64,000 nucleotides of DNA. Origin: Marchantia polymorpha subsp. ruderalis. Taxonomy: Eukaryota; Streptophyta; Marchantiopsida; Marchantiales; Marchantiaceae. Location: NCBI GenBank assembly GCA_037833965.1, contig AP031352.1, positions 2,770,501-2,834,500 of the forward strand, in the 5' to 3' direction. The translations under genes and the position numbers were made by a program. Positions 11,501-23,369 of this stretch are shown here, piece after piece (the first letter of the stretch is position 1; each line of letters begins with the position of its first letter). The notes under the pieces are model-generated. The model worked only from the letters and a program-made list of their open reading frames with translations, did no database searches and was not told the origin of the DNA.

Positions 11501-13074
11501 GTGAGTTTCATATTGGCTGTCTTTCTTGCTTGCTTCCCATCTCATCAATCGACAGGTGAAGTACTAACGTGAGGATCAGTTGTAATCGTTTTTATCTGAA
11601 GGTAGGGGTGAGAGAGAGAGAGAGAGAGTAGACTATATTGCAGTATCAACAAGTTAAGCGAAGGAAAAAAAGTGGGTTGAGGGAAACTACGATGGGTTTC
11701 TGTCATTCTCACCAGATTAAAGACAAACAGTAGTCGAATAAAATCATGCCGCATGAAAGTGATCATGACAATTGGGATTCTGCATCTTTGATTCTGGAAG
11801 CAGAACATTTTAAAATTTGAACAGATATGATTGCATGGATATGGTAGGTGGAGCTAGGGAAGTACCTTGCCCGCTTTAGACAAAGAAACCATAACCTTAA
11901 TCTGAGGTCAACAATCTGAACCTCAATGGAATGAGTTGCATTTCTTTAGAATGTATGAGCTTGCAAAAAAGGTAAAGGGTATGGGCGATCGCATGGAATG
12001 AAGAGCAACATGGGCGTTCATAGATGGATAGAAATTTCAATGGACATGTCAACAAAGGCCAGAGGAAAACGTTTGAAATCGCCATCTCTCAGACTTCACC
12101 TCTCATGTCGAGTACTGGTGAAATATAGTCCAGAACAAATCAATCTCTCGGAATCACTGAATGCAAAATGATAACGATTAATGCGTTCATTAACTACTAT
12201 CCTAGTAAAGTTTGGAACACTCTTGAAGAAGGTGTATATTTCCCGTACTCCGTGAGCAAAGGTCATCCATGCTTCTCTCAGGCCTCTGGAGTGTGAAAGC
12301 AGTTGTTTATCGAGACGGCTATGAGTTCTAGCCGGAGCACATCAAATTCTATCAGAATATGGATAGTGTGAGATGCTTCTAAGTGTTTTTCTAATTTTGA
12401 ACGTTCCATCCGAGGGATCAAGTTCATTTCATCGTATCTTGAATGTGTGGAGAATTTTCTCTGAAATCATAGAATGGACGCGTATGTCCTGCACCTCCGA
12501 TATCTAAAGATAGTGATCAGATCCACTCATCACTTACCAACTTCATCCATTCCAAATACTGGCATATACGTATGCTATCATCCAAGAACTTAGAAGTAAT
12601 CAGAGTTGAACACTAATCCATGTTAACCAAAGTTCCTCTATAGTCAAGTACACCGCAAGGTCAACACACATCAAACTGACATTAGAAACCATAATAATGC
12701 AATTCTATCAGCTTTCACTTACTGATTTCATTTAGGCCTCCATGGTTAGTCGATATACTAAAAACTGTCTCAAAAACCAGTCTCTTCAAAGCCTTTCATG
12801 TACCCGATAACTTTACTGTTTCAGTCTATTCAAATGTAATTAGAGATAAATCTCTTAGATTAATCAACAGTATTTTGGTTCAGAGACATTAGCTACTGTG
12901 CATTATTCCATCCCCCAAGGAGCTTCTAGGTGCGATCATACGGACAATCAAACATAAACCTATCTACATTTAACAACCTGTAATGATTTTTCTTTTCTTG
13001 TGAGTAGAATAACTAGTAGTAATATTGAAATTTGCATCTAACTCAAATTTGAATTGTACTTTATGCTACATACA
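8570..13074. other. Intergenic; no gene recognised
   Basis: Only short ORFs occur, none with recognisable motifs or good splice-compatible partners. Contains a GA microsatellite. Composition is moderate, so undetected small exons cannot be excluded. Confidence 0.5.
11610..11629. repeat. (GA)n microsatellite
   Basis: Ten uninterrupted GA units on the plus strand. Confidence 0.9.
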
Positions 13075-13114
13075 TCGCTTGGTTTCGTAGGTATGCAACT
13101 ACGAAACCAAGCGA
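13075..13114. repeat. Perfect 16-bp inverted repeat (hairpin)
   Basis: Arms tcgcttggtttcgtag (13075-13090) and ctacgaaaccaagcga (13099-13114) around an 8-base loop. Perfect pairing over 16 bases is more than expected by chance. It lies in an AT-rich stretch with no gene nearby. Confidence 0.85.
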
Positions 13115-13782
13115 GTTGAGATTGTTTCGTGAATATGTCTTTTAGTATATAAGAGCATTTTACCACCTCTTCAAGATCTTGGAAACAATTCTAACTTATG
13201 CTAATAATGTATATAACTTTAAACAAACTTCAGACAACTTACTCCATAGGCAGGAGGTCAGGAAGTCAACAGGTCTTCTTCAACACATCCTCGTCGTCTT
13301 CTCTTGCTTTCAAAAGAAAGTGAGACACATGTTATGGACTCGCAACAAGTTGCTCTCATTGTTATATCCCCATCTTCTTTGCTAGTGGTTTATTGTAAGG
13401 CAATCACCGAACGGGAAGTGAGTGTACCGTACCTCCCACGTAACACCTAAGTCTCTAAAGTGCACATCACGATCATGGACGTTACAAATATTTCCTCCAT
13501 GTCGTTTTCGAATAAGACTGGAGTTTTTCTCACGCCTGTCGTCCATGTAAGCATCCCTTACATCGATGACAGACCCAAGCTTTAAGGTTGCACATTTTTC
13601 TCCCAGAGCAGAGAGACGTCACCATCCTTGCATCCATGGTCTTTTCTTGAGGGGCTGTTTCATGTAGAAAATGCCCGTATGCATACGGTGGTACAGCCCA
13701 AAGGGACAAGCCGTCACGAGTTTGAACGGTTCTTGGAGAGGGAGAGTGATATACGGGCACGAGGGATCCGTATTTCTACGAC

Positions 13783-13816
13783 AAGGTGAGCTCCGTAGTT
13801 CTACGGAACTCACCTT
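13783..13816. repeat. 15-bp inverted repeat with one wobble (hairpin)
   Basis: Arms aaggtgagctccgta (13783-13797) and tacggaactcacctt (13802-13816) with a 4-base loop; one position differs, and it can pair G-U in RNA. It is the second hairpin within 750 bp. Confidence 0.8.
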
Positions 13817-14405
13817 CTAGTATATATACGTACCTCTTGTGTCCGTATTTCAGGTTCGCTATTCCAAGGATGACACTAAGTCTGCTTCTTCGATCAGTGT
13901 ACTCTTGATGTTTTTTTTTAGAAAGAGGATTGAAATCTCACGTCCCACAGAGGAACATATAGCCAGGAAAGAGCACAAAACACAAGGACCAGACAAAGAA
14001 CTGCCAGTCCAAGGAAAGAGTTTCTAGCTTTAAGTTGGTTATTTCATGGCAGGAGGATCTCAAATCTGACCATGACTTGGTTTTGTTACCCGGAGCTGAG
14101 ATACCTCCAAGACAGTGAGGTAATTGTGGTTGTCTCCTGCTCTGTTGGATGTATACATGGACTCCCGGTTTTCCTCTTGGGTTAAAGGTTTTATCTTCAT
14201 CTCATGGAGGTGGATTTGCTTTCCATCTGGTTTACTTCTGTGCATGAGACGACATTTTTTTCTGCGAGTATCAAGTCCCATTGTGAGGGAATCATTGTGA
14301 GAAACTGTAGTATATCTCCCCAAGGACGACTTTTGGGCTAGGACAGATCCCCCCTCCCTAATAAGAACAACCGAATCTACACGTATGGAAGTCTTAAACT
14401 AGATT

Positions 14406-16977
14406 AACGTCCGGTCTGATAAGCCACAACAGTTTCAAATGGTTCAATATCCTCAGCGTTTCTCACTCTTTCAATCTTTGTCACATGAATCCGGAATCTC
14501 CAAAAAGTGTTGGTGTAAGATTGCTTGCGAGTCTGTAAGAACTTCTTGTCTTGCGGATGTTGCTTTCCGAGAGCTCAGAGCAGGAGATCCATAACCTGTA
14601 TAGACACTTCAACCGAAGCCGGCGTACCTGCAGTAAGCCAATCCAGAGGTTCCTTGGCCTTCACGAATTCGTTCCTTGGTTCCAGACACAGCGGATTCTC
14701 TGAATGGTACAAGACCACTTCTCATGTACGATGTGCATTCCTGTCTTCAAGATCCTCAGCTCTTCGCAGTGCTTGTCACACGTTCAGTATGAAATGATAT
14801 TGGGGCCATCTGGTCTTCGAACAGATGATGTCTGGTTTCGTCCTGCCGCAAGTCTAACGGCAGGAAACCTGACCTCATTAGACCAAACACGAACAGTGCT
14901 GGCAAGGTTCCCAAAAAGCCGGATGATAGCTGCACGATCTAAGATTTCATGCTGACCTCCATTACAAGTGCACAGTGCGCCACATCACAGTCAGTGGATG
15001 CACGATCCCAGATCTCCGAGTAAACTCATTTCCATGAGCACAGTGCACCGGTGAGCCACAAAGGCAGATTAAACACAACACATGTTATTTTGAGCACCAT
15101 GCTTCAGAATACCACAATGTAAAGGTAGCCTAGTCTGTCGCTCAACGCTATGCCTGACGGCTATGTCATGGTAAAAAGAATGTCTGAACATCATTGAAAT
15201 TAGAAAAGTGTGCAAATGATATTCTCAGGAGATCCTCTTAAAGCATCAACTATACTTGGACGAATTTGACATTCCGTTGGTTTTTACTTGGGTCACAGAT
15301 AAAACCAAAAGTGAAAGGTTAAAAACAGAATGAGATCCGACCAGCGTTGTGCCTACTCCACGAAGAAAGGTGAAGAGATTGTGTGCTCTGCAGCTTTGAT
15401 ACCAGCCAGTACCTTTGAAAACCGGTGCACTGTTTACCAGATAGAGTAGAACTCGCTTTGATCGCAACTTCAGGTCAGAAAGGCCCTTTCCAGCATGGGA
15501 ATTGGTCAATGCTCCGTGGAATCTGCAGGATTGTGGACAAATACAGGGCGAGAATCCAAGGACCTCATTCCATTGCTCGAAGTTTCTCCGAGTTCGTTGG
15601 CCAACAACCCAAATGACTATGCAGTGATGAGAACATGCGGATAATATGAGTGCATGATGCGACCGTCAGCTTCAATCCACTTGAAGGCAATCCTGGAGAC
15701 AGGCTTCTACACGAATCTCGTCGTCATCAAAATCTACAACTTGGATTTCAACCTTCATCCCTCCTGTCTCTCCTCTTATAGCAGTGTGCCGTGAAGCTCA
15801 AAGTACGTCCCGATTGATCTGCATTGTGCTTTCAAGTCTTCCTTCCTCAATTGCGACTTCTTCGTCGTCTCTTCAACACATCAGAGATGTTCCTTCCCTA
15901 CTTTGAATTTGGGAAGCCCTCGCCCACACAATTGCAGCGCAGCTGTAGGTCCATTCCATTCTTTGCGCATCGTGCTGGTAAAATCAGCATGTTCCCTGCT
16001 GGATAGATTCGAGACCACATTGGTGGCCGCTGAGAGTTTGCCCTGTATGTTTTTCAGGCGGTTTCTGCCACCCAAATCAAACGGTGTTTTCAGTCTATCC
16101 CGCTGGTTCGGGTACAATGGGCCCAGGTTATTTCGAATAACAACTGTCGGAGACTATCCATCTGAGTCAGCAGCACGCAATCCTCGACAGCCATTGTCCG
16201 ATGGAGCTGTATTCGTGCAAGGAGGCTCTCCCTGAAACTCACCAACACCCGTGTAGGCTGATGTTCTGGATCTTCAAGTGCTCGGTACGACGCCACGTTA
16301 TCTAGGAGATTTACGAAGCGAGAAGCATATGTGAGCCAGATGTATACCTTCCAGCAGAGACAGACGATTGAGAACTTATCGAGGACTTCCGCAAGGAAAG
16401 GAGAATGCGTCATCTATGAATCCACACAACTTACGATGGCTTAACTGCTGATCCACACTCCGTTGTGAATTCTGCGATGGGCTATTGCAAAGTACACTCA
16501 TTTGTTTCTATTCCTTTGAGCAGTATAAATTTCTATTCCTTCGATTACGTCACACAATGAAGAGTCAGCGTGGTCTGGAACCGCAAGGGGAGACACATGG
16601 AACAGGAACCTCATGGCTCAAAGCCATAAAAAAATTGAGAGAACAAAAGCTCACAACCTGTGAGAACCAAAGCGAGCTGCTGTTTACTTCTCTGGAAAAT
16701 ACCTGGACATTATCTGGATCTTCGTTCTGACGACGAGTCTTGTCAGTGATATGACCAATCCAGTGGAGTTGGAGCCAGACAAGACGGAAGATATTTGAAG
16801 TCTCCCGTAGTTCCAAAAACATAGAACGGATGAGACCTCCAATGACCAGATGTGTGACACAAACACGGCAGGATTGACTAATAGGACTGGATCAGCGGTT
16901 ATATTCAGATCAGTTTTGTCCTCATGTACCTTACGTTCAAATTGAGGTATAGAGATTTGAGAGCAGTTCGATTCCAT
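14406..16977 (-). other. Candidate exon cluster of an unidentified gene
   Basis: Several minus-strand segments are protein-like and end at plausible splice sites. About 16350-16243 reads YASRFVNLLDNVASYRALED then PEHQPTRVL, with a GTGAGT donor. It joins in phase to 16153-15902 (SPTVVIRNNLGPLYPNQRDR, then LKTPFDLGGRNRLKNIQGKL and onwards to LPKFK), with a GTAGGG donor. Near 15760-15680 there is MKVEIQVVDFDDDEIRVEAC. 15522-15413 has DLKLRSKRVLLYLVNSAPVF, a TGCAG acceptor and a GTACTG donor. About 14954-14874 has ILDRAAIIRLFGNLASTVRV. A final open frame ends with a stop near 14406. Not every junction is phase-compatible, so exons are missing or some calls are wrong. I do not recognise the family, and chance ORFs remain possible. 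Confidence 0.35.
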
Positions 16978-16999
16978 CTCATAAGGTTCCTACAAACGT

Positions 17000-19480
17000 T
17001 TCTTTGTTTCGCAGTACATTTGCTGGTCCTAAAACCTACGTTCGTTGCAGTCCTTCCACTCTCTCTTCCTGTTGCCTGGTTTTGCTTCGTGGCTTGGTCT
17101 CTATCTCCGCGGGCAGCAGAGGTAATATTTTGTCAAATTGGCCAGTAACAGGTTTTTAGTGCTTTCGGTGTACAGGGACAATACACAGGGTATTACTTGC
17201 GCATGCAATATCTTCCAGTTCCAGCTCTAGATATTTCCGGAGAAAGACCCTTCTTCGAACCATAAATCGCGCGACGGCGATGAAGTCCAACTAAGATCGG
17301 ATCATAAAACACAGTGCACATCCAAGATAAGATTGCTCAGAAGTTGAGAATTTTTTTCAAGCCCAATACCTTTCATAAAGCCAAGTGATAATATTAAATG
17401 ATACACATTGGGCCCTACGTGATATCTCCACCTCCTGGTCACATACTTGGAATCATTTATAAATGCATGTATATCACTGAGCATCGCAGAGCAGAATAGA
17501 AAACTTATACACAAATTGTACTTATCCGCCTCGTGTAGAATTTCTTCCACAAAGACAGCTGTAACAGAGGGAGATGTGATACTAGGCTGTCTGATCAAGA
17601 AACCAAAGAACTGCCATCGGCACTACTGAGAAGGCAAGGCTATTCACTGTTTCCATTAATTTTGCGTCTTGATTGATTAGGCAAAAGCCCTGTATTGCAA
17701 CTACTAATGCAAGAAGACAGGAAGATTGAGAACAAGGTTGAACCAGTTTGCCAACCGAGACATACTCAGGTCCGAGATTTTATAAAACAATAAGATTTTG
17801 AACAGGTACAGATATGCAAAGAAGAGTACACGATAGTCGCCCGTGATCCGCACTTGACGTAGCATGCACCAAGAGATTTATTGAGTAAAAGACCCAAAGG
17901 CACACAAACCGGCTTCTCTCCGGTGAAGGTGAAACCTAAAATGTCATGAAAATGCTAGACACCATCGTTTGACTGTCGTAATTGGAACAAAGTTGACAGT
18001 TCTCCGTGAGAGTAACTTAAAAGGCAACCACCGAAATTGTACCTCCTAGAACCAAAATAACTCAAAATTTGACGGTCTGCATGGATGGATGGATGGATGG
18101 ATGGCTTGGTTTAGACAATATGATCAATTGCCAACTTATACATCCATAGTGTTAGCTTTACTAACTGATCTGAAGCTCCAGCTCAGATGCCACAATCTGA
18201 CGTGAAAGGAAACTAATAATATGTACAATGACTGATTACCCAACATACAGTAGGCTACAGATTGATCACAACACTAAGATGAACAGGCAGATCAGAATAC
18301 ACAGAAAGGCCACCGAGTGCGACAATCTCATTGCGAGCCTGAGTAGGAAGATACGACAATCATCTTCTCAAACATTCTGCAATCAGTTCATTAAAAATGT
18401 TCTCACATTTTATCAGCAATCGCCACGTAAGCCACTCTGATAGACAGTTCACTTAATCTGACAGCAAATTACTTATGTAATAGCAGACCCTCATCTTCTA
18501 AGATTATCATCAAGTCAAAGTAATTACTGTAAAACACTGCACTCACTAAAGACATAACCAAGGCTCCGATCTATATAATTGGATAGAAAAAATAGGGGGT
18601 GTCAGCTTCTTGTAATAAATTGCTTTTCTCGGAAACTATAAATGGCTCTAAATAATGAGGGCCTCTATCGCAACTTAATTAAAGGAACTGAGTAAAAGTA
18701 AAGGCAACCAAATCTTCGTATATTGAAGCTAGATATTTATACTAGATTAGAGAATTCATTTAACTGTACCGGACAGAAAACGAAGGAGAATACTCGGTAA
18801 TCTTGTGAAGACTTCTGATTGACTAATGTCCGTGATACAGATTTCTTAAACAACGTCGACACTCGTGAAAGAAGCAGTCCTCGCCGATATGTTCAGGTCA
18901 TGAACAGAAGCTCCTCCTGTATGACGAATAAGGAAGCAATTGTAGACCAGATCCTACAAAAACGAGCCAAAATCACCACGACACAGAAAACCACCATCCA
19001 AGACCCAGAAGCAGAAAAGAACTCAAGGTGCTGGAACATAAAACAGACATTTAATTTGTACTTAAGTACGTCTCTGTACAGTCAATATCGACATTATGAT
19101 AGGAAGATTGGTGTGATGAACACTCTGGCTAGCTTAAACGATACCCTCTCGTCCTAGTCCTTTAGATTCTTTGCCGTAATGTGAACTAGAAAGACAAGAC
19201 TCCTACAACACAGAACTCCATCCCGTCTAAGTGCCTAGAGATACATACAATGTCCAGAACCCACTCTCTGCTCTAAGATGGACTACCTAACGGACCAGTA
19301 TTATCGAGCATTCCGAGAAAATTATGCTTGATAAGCAAGTGGTGCCTGATCGTATAGTCTTTCTGTCTCCAGGTGTCTGTAATCTCTAATTGTGGGAAGG
19401 GGTAATACGATCATGCAAAAAGAAGAAGAAAAAGGATAGGGCAGCTGCAGCTTCGCTTCAAAATCCTAATAGTGTTCGTC
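17000..19480. other. No gene confidently seen; possible upstream exons or 3' flank of the trihelix gene
   Basis: The ORFs here (for example 18819-19157 plus, 17302-17598 minus) have no recognisable motif. A minus segment near 17550 (VTAVFVEEILHEADK) could be an upstream exon of the unidentified gene at 14.4-17.0 kb. The trihelix 3' untranslated region may end in this stretch. Confidence 0.35.
18081..18104. repeat. (ATGG)6 tetranucleotide microsatellite
   Basis: Six perfect ATGG units. Confidence 0.95.
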
Positions 19481-19481
19481 C

Positions 19482-19551
19482 CGCTGAAGACTTCAGGGCC
19501 GCTGAAGACTTCAGGGCCGCGGAGGCAGATTGCAGCGGCCCTGACGACTTC
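19482..19551. repeat. Short direct repeat plus imperfect hairpin downstream of the trihelix gene
   Basis: An 18-base unit, gctgaagacttcagggcc, occurs twice in tandem (from 19483). The second copy also forms an inverted repeat with 19535-19551: gaagacttcagggccgc against gcggccctgacgacttc, with two mismatches. If the trihelix 3' UTR reaches here, the transcript would carry this stem. Confidence 0.7.
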
Positions 19552-19810
19552 CTAAACGGCCCTGATGAGTTTATGATATACTGGTAGCCCTGTGAGATTC
19601 TAACTGCTGGTTGGCAGGACAAAACCAAATAAGTAACACCCCAAGAGTCGGACCGGAAAGGCAGAGCAACCTATACCTGTTTCGACTTTGAATGGGTTGC
19701 AGGGTGGAGCAGACTCACAAATGATTGTCAAGTGTGTAAATGTACAATACAAGATCATAACCACCTAAGTAGAGAAAGCCAGTGCTATGCGCGCCGTGCG
19801 GCTAGCTCAA

Positions 19811-21205
19811 TCATTGCACACATTGTCCTCTTCCTAGGTCGTTTTGCTCCCTCGCCTGCAGCCTATCCAAAATGAGTGCAATCGATGTCATGGACGCCTC
19901 CGATCGTTTGTTATCCATTTCGAGCTCTTTCTGTTTAATCTCAAGCTGAATCCTTTCGTTCTCAAGCTTCATCCTCTCATTCTCCAGTCTCAATCTCTCT
20001 AACTCTCGGTCCTTTTTGCAGCTGAACTTTTGCCACTTAAACCTTTGCTTCTCCAGATTGAAAGCCTCAGCTTGAAGGCCAACTTTCTGCTCCTCCAACT
20101 GCATGGTCCGGTTTCTCATCCATTGCTGGTGTTCTCGAGATGCCTTGGAGCTTTCATGCAGGACATTCATTATGTCCGTATTCACAATCTCCACCCCGTT
20201 CATGTCTTTCCCATAATCATGCAAGCCCGATGCAGCCATCCCCAATTCCACCTCTTCTAACTTCTTCGACAATTTTCTCCGCTTCCCGTAAGGATCAGAC
20301 AGGTCGGCAATTGTGTCCCCATCTTCTTCGACGCCGTCAGCGATGTCGAACTCGTCGTCCACGTCGTCGTCATCGTCATCGTCGTCGTCATCCTCGTCCA
20401 TATCGTCTTTCATGTGCCTTCCCGACTCCATGAGTTCCCTGCCCTGTAGCATGACAGCTTGGAGGGAAGGCTGGAATTCCAGATCAGTGGAGAGCGCGGC
20501 TTTGTTGCCGCTGTGGTAGAAAGCCATTTCTTTGTAAAACAGGTGCTTCGAGCTGAGGATTTTTTTGACATCCTCCTTGGCCTTGGGGAGGAGGTTGGTC
20601 ATGGCATCCAGCGTGCTCGGGTTCTCAACTACATTGCACGCCGTATTCTTGCCAAGAATGTCATTCAGTCTCTTGTACCTCTTGTTTAGGTCATTGAACT
20701 TGTCCTCGCACTGCTGCGGGGACACATAGCACCCTTTCTCCATCATTACTTTCGACACCGATTTCCACTTGCCCTTTTTCTGCAGAATCCCCGATTTCCT
20801 CTTGTTCCCTTCGCCGCTGCCATCTAAACTACTGTCCTCGCCCACGAACAAAACCACTCCTATGAGCAGCTTGACCATGGAATCCGTCCACTTCATCCGC
20901 TGCCAAGGCGAAGTCTTCTTGTTTCTACCCCCTCCGTGCTGCCCACCCTCGCCTCCATCGCCTTCAAAACTCGGGTCCTCTTCGTCACTGACCGCTCCGC
21001 CTCCTGCTGCTGCCACTGCGCCGATGAGTCCATTCCCCAGTCCCTTGGGCAAAAGTCCCACTCCGCCTCCGCCTCCAGGACCTGCTTTTCCCTTGCCCAC
21101 CAACTCCAAACTCAATCCGCCAGTAACACCTCCTCCATCCGACGAAATCGATTCACACCCGCCTCCTCTCCCTCCTCCGGCAGCATCCTTCCCGTCCACT
21201 TCCAT
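19811..21205 (-). CDS. Trihelix (GT-type) transcription factor, SH4-like clade
   Basis: Single-exon ORF of 464 residues. The N-terminal 95 residues are glycine-rich. Residues about 101-182 form the trihelix DNA-binding domain: WQRMKWTDSMVKLLI, then a Gly/Lys-rich insert, KGKWKSVSKVM with the conserved tryptophan, and CEDKFNDLNKRYKRLNDILG. A region with KILSSKHLFYKEM (216-227) is typical of the plant group that includes Arabidopsis At1g21200 and At3g10040 (HRA1), named here by memory of motifs. A poly-aspartate tract follows at 272-281, then a basic patch KRRKLSKK (308-315), a possible nuclear signal. Residues 365-435 are a long charged coiled coil (Glu/Arg/Leu rich), the usual dimerisation region of the family. 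The length and domain order are normal. Likely a nuclear sequence-specific regulator; its targets are unknown. Confidence 0.9.
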   Translation of the reverse strand: MEVDGKDAAGGGRGGGCESISSDGGGVTGGLSLELVGKGKAGPGGGGGVGLLPKGLGNGLIGAVAAAGGGAVSDEEDPSFEGDGGEGGQHGGGRNKKTSPWQRMKWTDSMVKLLIGVVLFVGEDSSLDGSGEGNKRKSGILQKKGKWKSVSKVMMEKGCYVSPQQCEDKFNDLNKRYKRLNDILGKNTACNVVENPSTLDAMTNLLPKAKEDVKKILSSKHLFYKEMAFYHSGNKAALSTDLEFQPSLQAVMLQGRELMESGRHMKDDMDEDDDDDDDDDDVDDEFDIADGVEEDGDTIADLSDPYGKRRKLSKKLEEVELGMAASGLHDYGKDMNGVEIVNTDIMNVLHESSKASREHQQWMRNRTMQLEEQKVGLQAEAFNLEKQRFKWQKFSCKKDRELERLRLENERMKLENERIQLEIKQKELEMDNKRSEASMTSIALILDRLQAREQNDLGRGQCVQ

Positions 21206-22310
21206 GCTCCTCTCCTCCTCTTGCCCTCCCTTCCGTCGTCATACGCCCTCCCCCTCCCTCGCGGCTCCCCGAGAAACAATCAATCTCAGGAGACTCTCTT
21301 TCCCTCTCCCTCTCCCTCTCTTTCTCGCTCTCTCCCCGCGTCGCTCTCCGCCTCGGGCTCTCTTTCTCTCTCACTCTCCCTCGCCCTCTGAGCCTCGTTC
21401 GGCGTCTCCCTCCTCCTCACCTCCACCTCGTCATCGAATGTTGTCGGGCGTCTCCTGCAAACACGACCTCGACGATTTCTTCCGCTTCGTCTCGTCTCGC
21501 CTCGCCTCGCCCTCGCCTCGCCGACCCTCGTGCTTTCTTCGCTCGCTCGTCCTATGGGTTAGTATCAACCACACCCCCTCCTCACCATAATTCTCTTCTC
21601 GTCGCACTCTCTTGCTCTACATGCTCGTCCTCGTCCGCTGACTCGGCCCCGGACCCTCCCGGCTCTCGTCGAGCGAGAGGTCCGTCTGCTCCTCCTGTCC
21701 TCCGCCTGTCGACTCTCGAGCCTCTCCTCTCCCTCCCCTCGCCACTTCTCTCTTCCTGCCTGCCTTCCTTCCTTCCTTCTGCCTGCCTGTCCTTCCGACG
21801 ACGAGTGCCGGGGCGAGGCTCTGCTCCGCCTCCTCCTCCTCTTCCTCTCCCTCTTCTTCCTCGGCCTGCTGTCGATGCTCTCTCTCTCTTCCGTCTTCTT
21901 CCTATTGCCTCCTCTTCTTCACGAGCTGAAAGGCATGGGGACGAGACGCCAGGCGGGGCGAGGCGAGGCGAGCCGGGGCGACCAAACTCTGCTCTCTTGT
22001 CCGCCCGCTGCGTGCCTCCTTCCCCCACTCCAGTGCACTTCACTGTCGTCCGTCCCCCCACTCCCTCGTCTCGCGGCCCCGCCCCGTCCCTCCCTCCCTG
22101 CCTGCCTGCCTGCCCGCCCGCTCGCTCGCCTGCCTGCCTGCCTGCCCACTCTTCCCTCTCTCCCGGCCAGCTTGTCTTCCTCCTCGCCCTTCGTTACAAG
22201 AGCAGGAACTGCCCGAACAACCTCCTCCGTCTCGCGCACATGTTCTTCATCTCATCTCGGACTCTCGATCCCGACGTGCAATCGCTCTGCCCCCGTAAAA
22301 ATGTATAAAT
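21206..22310 (-). promoter_or_regulatory. GC-rich, GA/CT-asymmetric leader and promoter of the trihelix gene
   Basis: On the transcribed (minus) strand this block is dominated by GA and GGA/GCGA runs (plus strand CT/CTCG/CCTG). That is typical of long GAGA-rich plant 5' leaders. The minus strand carries a TATA-like TTTATAC near 22307, so a leader of about 1 kb is possible. Several upstream ATGs open frames on the minus strand; one (21374-21153) overlaps the trihelix start codon in another frame and could lower translation. Transcript start and leader introns are not determined by sequence alone. Confidence 0.5.
22089..22146. repeat. (CCTG/CCCG)n imperfect tetranucleotide repeat
   Basis: Runs of CCTG interrupted by CCCG and CTCG, lying in the GC-rich leader region. 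Confidence 0.85.
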
Positions 22311-23345
22311 TTAAAAGGGAAAAAAAGCACCCGCTGTCCCCCCGCGACAACAACCTCCGTCCATGTCACGCATGGCCACTCTCGTACATGGGCCAGAAGA
22401 TGTGGATTTGGCCCGAGGCAGGAATCATGGGCCGCAGAAGCAGCAGGCGGGGGCAGACGGCAAAGGGGCTTCGCGACACAGTTGAGGAGACAGTTGTTGC
22501 TAATGATGTGCAGGGCAGGCGAGCCGTAAAAACGCCTGCCCCGCGCATTTTGGATCTCCATCCGCGGGCGAGGGGCAGGCTGGATTGCGGTGTTGGCTGA
22601 CTTCCATGGGCTACCAGAACAGTAAGATAGCAACAGTCGGGTCGCGCTGCGAGATGCGGATGACACAGTCCGCGCTCGCCCCCTTAAAATATCCGCTCCC
22701 AGGATGGGCAACGCATGGTTTACCGCCTATTCCCGGCCAACATTCCTCTAATCGCAATTATCATGGCGCCCGGCGATATCATTCTTCATCGCTGCCCGCA
22801 ATAGCCGAAAAGCGATGCTTCTGGACAAGCTGCCCTATCGCCTTGTGACCTCCGCTTCCGGCAACCCATCCTCGTCGCCCGTCCTCCTTTTTCAGACACT
22901 TCCAGGTCGCCCCGCCTTTGACCGGCCCTGCCGGGCTCCCGTCGCGTCAACCGTCCGCATTGGCTTGCCGCCAGACCGGGATCGGAGCCGAAAGGGCTTC
23001 GGAAATGAGCAGAATTGAAAATAAACAATAAAATGCTGAAACCTGAAAGCGGAAAGCGGAGGAATCCGTTCCGGTGGACATTCGGGAGCTAAATTTTCTG
23101 GGCTTTCCCCGCAACAAAGATCTTCATCTGAGCGTTGTTTTGAACAGTGGGGGCGTGGCGATGATGCTGCTGCTGCTGATGATGTCGATGTCGTCGTCGT
23201 CGTTGCCGCGAGGGCGAATTTGCGTTCGCGATATTCTATTCTTCTTCTATCCAGCAGCCAAACCAGACGAATCTCTGATCTACCAAATCGACCATAATAT
23301 ACTAAAAAAATAAAATATCTGTGACTTACTATTGGGCAGGTTTCC

Positions 23346-23369
23346 GGGGAGGGGAGGGGCAGGGCAGGG
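23346..23369 (+). other. Potential G-quadruplex
   Basis: Five G-runs (4, 4, 4, 3, 3) separated by one or two bases, satisfying the standard G3+N1-7 rule with very short loops on the plus strand. It lies about 2.1 kb upstream of the trihelix start. Confidence 0.8.

Noticed and set aside
18819..19157. 112-residue plus-strand ORF
   Set aside because: Composition and lack of motifs suggest chance; no splice partners.
20769..21590. 273-residue plus-strand Ser/Pro-rich ORF
   Set aside because: Antisense shadow of the trihelix gene and its CT-rich leader; low-complexity composition.
21582..22061. 159-residue minus ORF
   Set aside because: Arg/Gly/Glu low-complexity frame in the GA-rich leader; no domain.
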